Shown in pieces: positions 59,621 through 64,000 of a stretch of DNA of 64,000 nt. The stretch spans positions 60,042 through 124,041 of the forward strand of contig NZ_WXVV01000023.1 in assembly GCF_013433315.1 (NCBI RefSeq), written 5' to 3'. This DNA comes from Pseudomonas crudilactis (GTDB taxonomy: Bacteria > Pseudomonadota > Gammaproteobacteria > Pseudomonadales > Pseudomonadaceae). The translations under genes were made by a program, and so were the position numbers. Each line of letters opens with the position of its first letter. The stretch's first letter is position 1. The notes beneath the pieces are model-generated. The model was given only the letters and a program-made list of their open reading frames with translations. It did no database searches and had not been told where the DNA came from.

Positions 59621-61984
59621 GTGGTGGATTTACCGCAGGGCTTCGTCCTGACCCGGCATTGGCGCGACACCCCGGCCGGCACCGAAGTCGAGTTCTGGCT
59701 GGCGACCGACGCCGGGCCGCGCCGTGTGCGCTTGCCGCATCAGCCGTCGGTGGCGTTTATACCCGCCGAGCAGCGCGCAGCGGCCGAACGTCTGCTGCAC
59801 GACGAAAAGAACGTCGAACTGCGCCCGCTGGCCCTGCAGGATTTTGAGCATCGCCCGGTGCTGGGTCTGTATTGCCAGCAACACGGCCAGTTGATGCGCC
59901 TGGAAACCGCGCTCAACCGCAACGGGGTCGACGTCTTCGAAGCCGACGTACGCCCGCCGGAACGCTACCTGATGGAGCGCTTTATCACCGCGCCGGTGCG
60001 GTTCAGCGGTACGCCCGATGCCGACGGCGTGTTGCTCAACGCCCAGCTCAAACCCGACCCCGATTACCGACCGAAACTGCGACTGGTCTCGCTGGACATC
60101 GAAACCACCGAAACCGGTGAGTTGTATTCGATCGGCCTCGAAGGCTGCGGCGAACGTCAGGTGTACATGCTCGGCGCGCCGAACGGCGACGCCAGCATCG
60201 TCGATTTCGACCTCGAATACTGCGACTCGCGCACGGTCATTCTGAAGAAGCTCAACGACTGGTTCGCCCGCCACGACCCCGATGCGATCATCGGCTGGAA
60301 CGTCGTGCAGTTCGATTTGCGCATCCTTCACGAACACGCACGGCGCCTCGGTGTGCCGCTGAAGATCGGTCGTGGCGGTGAAGAAATGCAATGGCGTGAA
60401 CACGGCAGCCGTAATCATTATTTCGCCTCGGCAGCGGGGCGGCTGATCATCGACGGCATCGAGTCCTTGCGTTCGGCAACCTGGAGTTTCCCTTCGTTCA
60501 GTCTGGAAAACGTCGCGCAAACCCTGCTCGGCGAAGGCAAGTCGATCGATAACCCGTACCAGCGCATGGACGAGATCAACCGCATGTTCGCCGAGGACAA
60601 ACCGGCGCTGGCCAAGTACAACCTCAAGGATTGCGAACTGGTCACGCGGATCTTCGCTAAGACCGAACTACTGACCTTCTTGCTCGAGCGCGCCAGCGTC
60701 ACCGGATTGCCAGCGGACCGCAGCGGCGGCTCGGTGGCGGCGTTCACCCATCTGTATATGCCGTTGATGCACCGACAGGGTTTTGTTGCGCCGAACCTCG
60801 GCACCAATCCGCCGCAGGCCAGCCCCGGCGGATTTGTCATGGACTCGCAACCGGGGCTGTACGAATCGGTGCTGGTGCTCGATTACAAGAGCCTTTATCC
60901 GTCAATCATCCGCACCTTTCTGATTGACCCAGTGGGCCTCATTGAAGGCCTGCAACACCCGGATGACGCCGATTCCGTGGCGGGTTTCCGTGGTGCCCGA
61001 TTCTCGCGCACCCGCCATTGTCTGCCGTCGATCGTCTCGCGCGTTGCCGAGGGTCGTGAGACCGCCAAACGTGAGCACAACGCACCGCTGTCGCAGGCAC
61101 TGAAGATCATCATGAACGCCTTCTACGGCGTACTCGGCTCCAGTGGTTGCCGCTTCTTCGATACGCGGCTGGCGTCATCGATCACCCTGCGCGGACACGA
61201 GATCATGCTGCGCACGCGCAAGCTGATCGAAGAGCAAGGCCACGCGGTGATTTACGGCGATACCGACTCGACGTTTGTCTGGCTGCGTCGCCCGCATGGA
61301 CAGGAAGAGGCGGCGAACATCGGTCATGCGCTGGTCAAACACGTCAATGATTGGTGGCGCGCGCATGTGCGTGAAGAATATGGCCTGGAAAGCGCCCTCG
61401 AACTGCAGTTCGAAATTCACTACAAACGCTTTCTGATGCCGACCATTCGCGGCGCGGAGGAGGGCAGCAAAAAACGTTATGCCGGCCTCGTCACCCGTGC
61501 CGACGGCAGCGATGAAATGGTCTACAAAGGCCTGGAAACCGTACGCACCGACTGGTCGCTGCTGGCCCGGCAGTTTCAGCAGGAGCTCTACGAACGGATT
61601 TTCCAGCGCAAGCCGTATCAGGATTACGTGCGTGACTACGTGCGCAAAACCCTCGCCGGTGAATTCGATGATCGCCTGGTCTACCGCAAACGTCTGCGCC
61701 GCACCCTCGACGATTACGAGCGCAACGTGCCGCCCCACGTGCGCGCCGCACGGCTGGCCGACGATTACAACGCGCAACACGGGCGACCACGGCAATACCA
61801 GAACGGTGGCTGGATCAGCTATGTCATCACCCTGGCCGGTCCCGAGCCGCTGGAGGTGCGCCGCGCCGCCATCGACTACGACCACTACATCACTCGGCAA
61901 TTGCAACCGGTGGCGGATGCGATTCTGCCGTTTGTCGACGACGACTTTTCAACCCTGATCGGGGGGCAACTGGGCCTGTTTTGA
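59621..61984 (+). CDS. polB: DNA polymerase II
   Basis: A 787-residue family B DNA polymerase for replication restart and translesion synthesis. The exonuclease motif Exo I is RLVSLDIETTETGE, Exo II is in IIGWNVVQFDLRIL. Polymerase motif A is DYKSLYPSIIRTF, motif B is KIIMNAFYGVLGSSGC and motif C is YGDTDSTFVW. The C-terminus GGQLGLF is a beta-clamp-binding motif. The start is GTG (two in a row) after TGAGG. No LexA-type CTGT-N8-ACAG box is visible upstream, unlike the SOS-controlled E. coli gene. The 3' end overlaps the convergent DUF1810 gene by 36 bases. Confidence 0.96.
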   Translation: MVDLPQGFVLTRHWRDTPAGTEVEFWLATDAGPRRVRLPHQPSVAFIPAEQRAAAERLLHDEKNVELRPLALQDFEHRPVLGLYCQQHGQLMRLETALNRNGVDVFEADVRPPERYLMERFITAPVRFSGTPDADGVLLNAQLKPDPDYRPKLRLVSLDIETTETGELYSIGLEGCGERQVYMLGAPNGDASIVDFDLEYCDSRTVILKKLNDWFARHDPDAIIGWNVVQFDLRILHEHARRLGVPLKIGRGGEEMQWREHGSRNHYFASAAGRLIIDGIESLRSATWSFPSFSLENVAQTLLGEGKSIDNPYQRMDEINRMFAEDKPALAKYNLKDCELVTRIFAKTELLTFLLERASVTGLPADRSGGSVAAFTHLYMPLMHRQGFVAPNLGTNPPQASPGGFVMDSQPGLYESVLVLDYKSLYPSIIRTFLIDPVGLIEGLQHPDDADSVAGFRGARFSRTRHCLPSIVSRVAEGRETAKREHNAPLSQALKIIMNAFYGVLGSSGCRFFDTRLASSITLRGHEIMLRTRKLIEEQGHAVIYGDTDSTFVWLRRPHGQEEAANIGHALVKHVNDWWRAHVREEYGLESALELQFEIHYKRFLMPTIRGAEEGSKKRYAGLVTRADGSDEMVYKGLETVRTDWSLLARQFQQELYERIFQRKPYQDYVRDYVRKTLAGEFDDRLVYRKRLRRTLDDYERNVPPHVRAARLADDYNAQHGRPRQYQNGGWISYVITLAGPEPLEVRRAAIDYDHYITRQLQPVADAILPFVDDDFSTLIGGQLGLF

Positions 61985-62419
61985 GTCCAGCAGTTGCAGC
62001 GTCCATTCATCGAGAATGCCGTGGAAGTAGCGTTCCAGCGCCTGATTGAACACGCTGTCTTCAGCGGCAAATTGGGCGAACAGGGTCATCGAGGAATGGA
62101 ATTTCAGGTCATCGGGATGGCCGAAAATCTCCGCGATTGAACGCTGTTGCACCTTCAGCACTAACTGCGTGCAGGTGCGCAGCCGTGCGCCGAGCAACTC
62201 ATGGGCCAGATAAGCGCGGGCTTCCTCGGCTGAGCCGATGGCGAAGCGCCGGGACATTTCACTGCCGCCCAGACCCGCGAACTGCGGGAAGACAAACCAC
62301 ATCCAGTGGCTGCGCTTGCGGCCCTCATCGAGCTCGCGTTGCACGCGCTCGAACACCGGGTCCTGAGCCTGGACAAAACGTTGCAGGTTGAACGGGTCGT
62401 ACTGATCAGTGCTTCTCAT
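61949..62419 (-). CDS. DUF1810 family protein
   Basis: A 156-residue cytoplasmic protein beginning MRSTDQYDPFNLQRFVQAQD. The family features HWMWFVFPQFAGLG and FGHPDDLKFHSSMTLFAQ are clear. The function of DUF1810 is unknown (it was once compared to calpastatin). The ATG at 62419 is preferred to a frame extension of 56 codons that runs into the next gene. The last 12 codons lie in the overlap with polB. It lies 25 bases downstream of an aldo/keto reductase gene on the same strand, so they may be co-transcribed. Confidence 0.9.
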   Translation of the reverse strand: MRSTDQYDPFNLQRFVQAQDPVFERVQRELDEGRKRSHWMWFVFPQFAGLGGSEMSRRFAIGSAEEARAYLAHELLGARLRTCTQLVLKVQQRSIAEIFGHPDDLKFHSSMTLFAQFAAEDSVFNQALERYFHGILDEWTLQLLDSKQAQLPPDQG

Positions 62420-62444
62420 CGCGAAGCCCTCGCCAGCCGCTGGC

Positions 62445-63266
62445 TCAAACCATGGCCAGCCGCTGCTTGCGTTGTGGCGCTTGAAACGCCTGGTCCAGCG
62501 CCGCCAGATCCCCGGCCTCCAGTTGCAGTTGCGCGGCTTGTGCATTGAGTTGCACGTGTTCCGGCCGTACAGCCTTGGGAATCGCAATCACCCCATCCTG
62601 ACGCAGAATCCACGCCAGCGAAACCTGCGCGGGGGTTACGCCATGACGAGCGGCAATCTCATTCAGCAGCGGTTCAGCCAGCATCGCGCCGCCCTGGCCA
62701 ATCGGACAGTAGGCCATCAGTGGCATGCGCTGGTGTTGGCACCACGGCAACAGATCGAACTCGATGCCGCGCTCTTCCAGGTTGTACAGCACCTGATTGG
62801 TCGCGCAGGCGGAACTGGAGAGTTCTTCGAGGTCATCGACATCGAAATTCGACACGCCCCAACGGCCGATCTTGCCATCCTCGCGCAGGCGTTCGAAAGC
62901 TTCGACGGTTTCTTCCAGCGGATACTGGCCACGCCAATGCAACAGATAGAGGTCGATGTAATCGGTCTCGAGCCGCCGCAGACTGCGCTCACAGGCCTGC
63001 GGGATGCCCTTGCGGCTGGCGTTGTGCGGGTAGACCTTGCTCACCAGAAACACCTGATCGCGTATGCCGGCAATGGCTTCGCCAACGACTGATTCGGCAC
63101 CGCCCTCGGCGTACATTTCTGCCGTGTCGATCAGGCTCATGCCCAGCTCGATCCCCGTGCGCAGGGCCGCGACTTCACGCTTGTGCGCCGAGCGGTCTTC
63201 GCCCATGCGCCAGGTGCCTTGGCCAATGACTGGAACCTGGACGCCGGCCAGTTCGAGGGTACGCAT
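62445..63266 (-). CDS. Aldo/keto reductase
   Basis: A 273-residue NADPH-dependent oxidoreductase of the AKR superfamily. The catalytic tetrad is visible: Asp47 and Tyr52 in LIDTAEMY, Lys77 in FLVSKVYP and His110 in YLLHWRG. The substrate-loop stretch GRWGVSNFDVDDLEEL and the cofactor stretch GVIAIPKAVRPEHVQLN complete the fold. It probably reduces small aldehydes or ketones in the cytoplasm. It is followed by the DUF1810 gene. Confidence 0.92.
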   Translation of the reverse strand: MRTLELAGVQVPVIGQGTWRMGEDRSAHKREVAALRTGIELGMSLIDTAEMYAEGGAESVVGEAIAGIRDQVFLVSKVYPHNASRKGIPQACERSLRRLETDYIDLYLLHWRGQYPLEETVEAFERLREDGKIGRWGVSNFDVDDLEELSSSACATNQVLYNLEERGIEFDLLPWCQHQRMPLMAYCPIGQGGAMLAEPLLNEIAARHGVTPAQVSLAWILRQDGVIAIPKAVRPEHVQLNAQAAQLQLEAGDLAALDQAFQAPQRKQRLAMV

Positions 63267-63347
63267 GCAAACCTCCTTGCTGAATGTGTCGATACCTTTT
63301 AGTGGGCAGCAGGATAGCTCAGGGGTTCCTTCATCTACTCGTACAGG

Positions 63348-63470
63348 TGCGCAAGAAGTTGCGCAGTGCCTCGCCTGTTTTCACCCGGGAAAGTCTCTAC
63401 AGGCCGCGTAGCTCGTGGTCTCCAGCCAAGTGCGCAACTTCTTGCACACCACTGCGCAAGAAGTTGCGCA
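63348..63470. promoter_or_regulatory. Three near-identical 18-bp palindromes upstream of hcp
   Basis: TGCGCAAGAAGTTGCGCA occurs perfectly at 63348-63365 and 63453-63470. A third site, TGCGCAACTTCTTGCACA at 63431-63448, has the reversed centre and one mismatch. Arms are TGCGCAA/TTGCGCA around four bases. Centres are 83 and 22 bases apart, close to whole helical turns. The distance to the sigma-54-like promoter fits an enhancer-binding protein site. Confidence 0.75.
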
Positions 63471-63556
63471 CTTTCCCTTGTTTTTCATTGGCTTAATCAC
63501 AGGAAAAGATCAGTCGATGAGCTCGGGGCCTTGATCTGTATGGGTTGCATAAAAGC

Positions 63557-63572
63557 TGGCATGAAGTTTGAT
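63557..63572 (+). promoter_or_regulatory. Sigma-54-like promoter of hcp
   Basis: TGGCATGAAGTTTGAT has GG and GA 10 bases apart, close to the sigma-54 consensus TGGCAC-N5-TTGCA (GC is the usual -12 pair). Transcription would start about 57-58 bases before the hcp ATG. The palindromes upstream support the call. Confidence 0.45.
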
Positions 63573-63640
63573 GGCGCATAGCCATCCTTTTCAGGCAATG
63601 GTGCCTGAGAGGTATGTCTTTCAAGCAAGGAGAGCATCCC

Positions 63641-64000
63641 ATGGCAACACCAGCGTACATGTCCGTTACTGGCGAAAAACAAGGCCTGATCACTGCAGGC
63701 GCTTTCACCGCTGACTCCGTAGGCAACACCTACCAGGAAGGCCACGAAGACCAGGTTATGGTGCAGGCTTTCACCCACGACGTGATCATCCCGCGTGACC
63801 CGCAATCCGGTCAGCCAACCGGTCAGCGCGTGCACAAGCCAGTGGTGATCACCAAGGTCTATGACAAGGCTTCGCCTCTGCTGCAAGCGGCTCTGACCTC
63901 CGGCGAGCGCATGAGCGAAATCGTTATCCAGTGGTTCCGTACTTCTGCTCAAGGCACCCAAGAGCACTACTACACCACCAAACTGGAAGACGCGATCATC
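63641..64000 (+). CDS. hcp: Hcp family type VI secretion tube protein (runs off window)
   Basis: The first 120 residues of an Hcp hexameric ring protein. It begins MATPAYMSVTGEKQGLITAG and continues with QVMVQAFTHDVIIPRD and GQRVHKPVVITKVYDKASPL, characteristic of Hcp1-type proteins. The ATG follows AAGGAGAG. The 3' end lies beyond base 64000. No other T6SS gene is visible in the window, so it may be an orphan hcp or the start of a hcp-vgrG unit. It stands alone behind a long regulatory region. Confidence 0.94.
   Translation, partial: MATPAYMSVTGEKQGLITAGAFTADSVGNTYQEGHEDQVMVQAFTHDVIIPRDPQSGQPTGQRVHKPVVITKVYDKASPLLQAALTSGERMSEIVIQWFRTSAQGTQEHYYTTKLEDAII

Overview
The window looks like a chromosomal segment of a Pseudomonas of the fluorescens group. 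The evidence is the high GC content, the gene families present (QueD, SelD/SelU, Tsx-type channel, PolB, ECF sigma/anti-sigma pair, YejABEF-type transporter), and above all 14 short intergenic REP doublets of near-constant length (88-90 bp in 12 of them), which are typical of this group. No rRNA or tRNA gene, insertion sequence, prophage or CRISPR array was found. Two genes run off the ends: cytosine deaminase at the left and an Hcp type VI secretion protein at the right.

Layout. 1-2.9 kb: codBA (cytosine uptake and deamination) and an alpha/beta hydrolase. 3-4.6 kb: queD and a patatin-like lipase. 4.8-7.4 kb: an operon of two small periplasmic PepSY proteins with a PhoP/PhoQ-like two-component system. 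7.7-13.3 kb: two chemoreceptors, each with a FliA-like promoter, flanking a Na+/H+ antiporter-family permease. 13.5-15.5 kb: a LysR regulator divergent from a two-gene small DMT transporter. 15.5-16.5 kb: a block of nested intergenic repeats. 16.6-19.6 kb: metallothionein, two small unknown genes, an AraC regulator, an XapX protein and a quinone-reductase-like MDR. 19.8-21.8 kb: a purine nucleoside permease and a Tsx-like outer-membrane channel behind PurR-like palindromes. 22.3-32.8 kb: one 3507-residue autotransporter built from about 24 repeats. 33-35.2 kb: selD-selU. 35.3-39.8 kb: a histidine phosphatase, a glutathione transferase, a zinc-type HemB and an FAD monooxygenase. 40.1-43.7 kb: a siderophore-type TonB-dependent receptor and a DUF1615 lipoprotein. 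43.8-46.3 kb: a secreted 13-residue-repeat protein, an ECF sigma/anti-sigma pair and a DUF3455 protein. 46.5-57.1 kb: a same-strand run tonB-exbB-exbD, TonB-dependent receptor, yejA-yejB-yejE-yejF. 58.2-63.3 kb: a second glutathione transferase, a CBS protein, DNA polymerase II, a DUF1810 protein and an aldo/keto reductase. 63.3-64 kb: three near-identical palindromes and a sigma-54-like promoter in front of hcp.

Working together. The 46.5-57.1 kb run reads as a complete predicted import route: an energy-transducing TonB complex, an outer-membrane receptor, a periplasmic binding protein and an inner-membrane peptide ABC transporter. Nucleobase/nucleoside scavenging is represented twice (codBA; tsx plus permease). 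The most unusual items are this dedicated peptide-uptake cluster, the 39-bp-repeat secreted protein, the E. coli-like zinc HemB, the enhancer-like palindromes before hcp, and the nested repeat families that have even extended the C-terminus of the YejF-like protein. All functional statements are from sequence reading and family knowledge; no database search was run.
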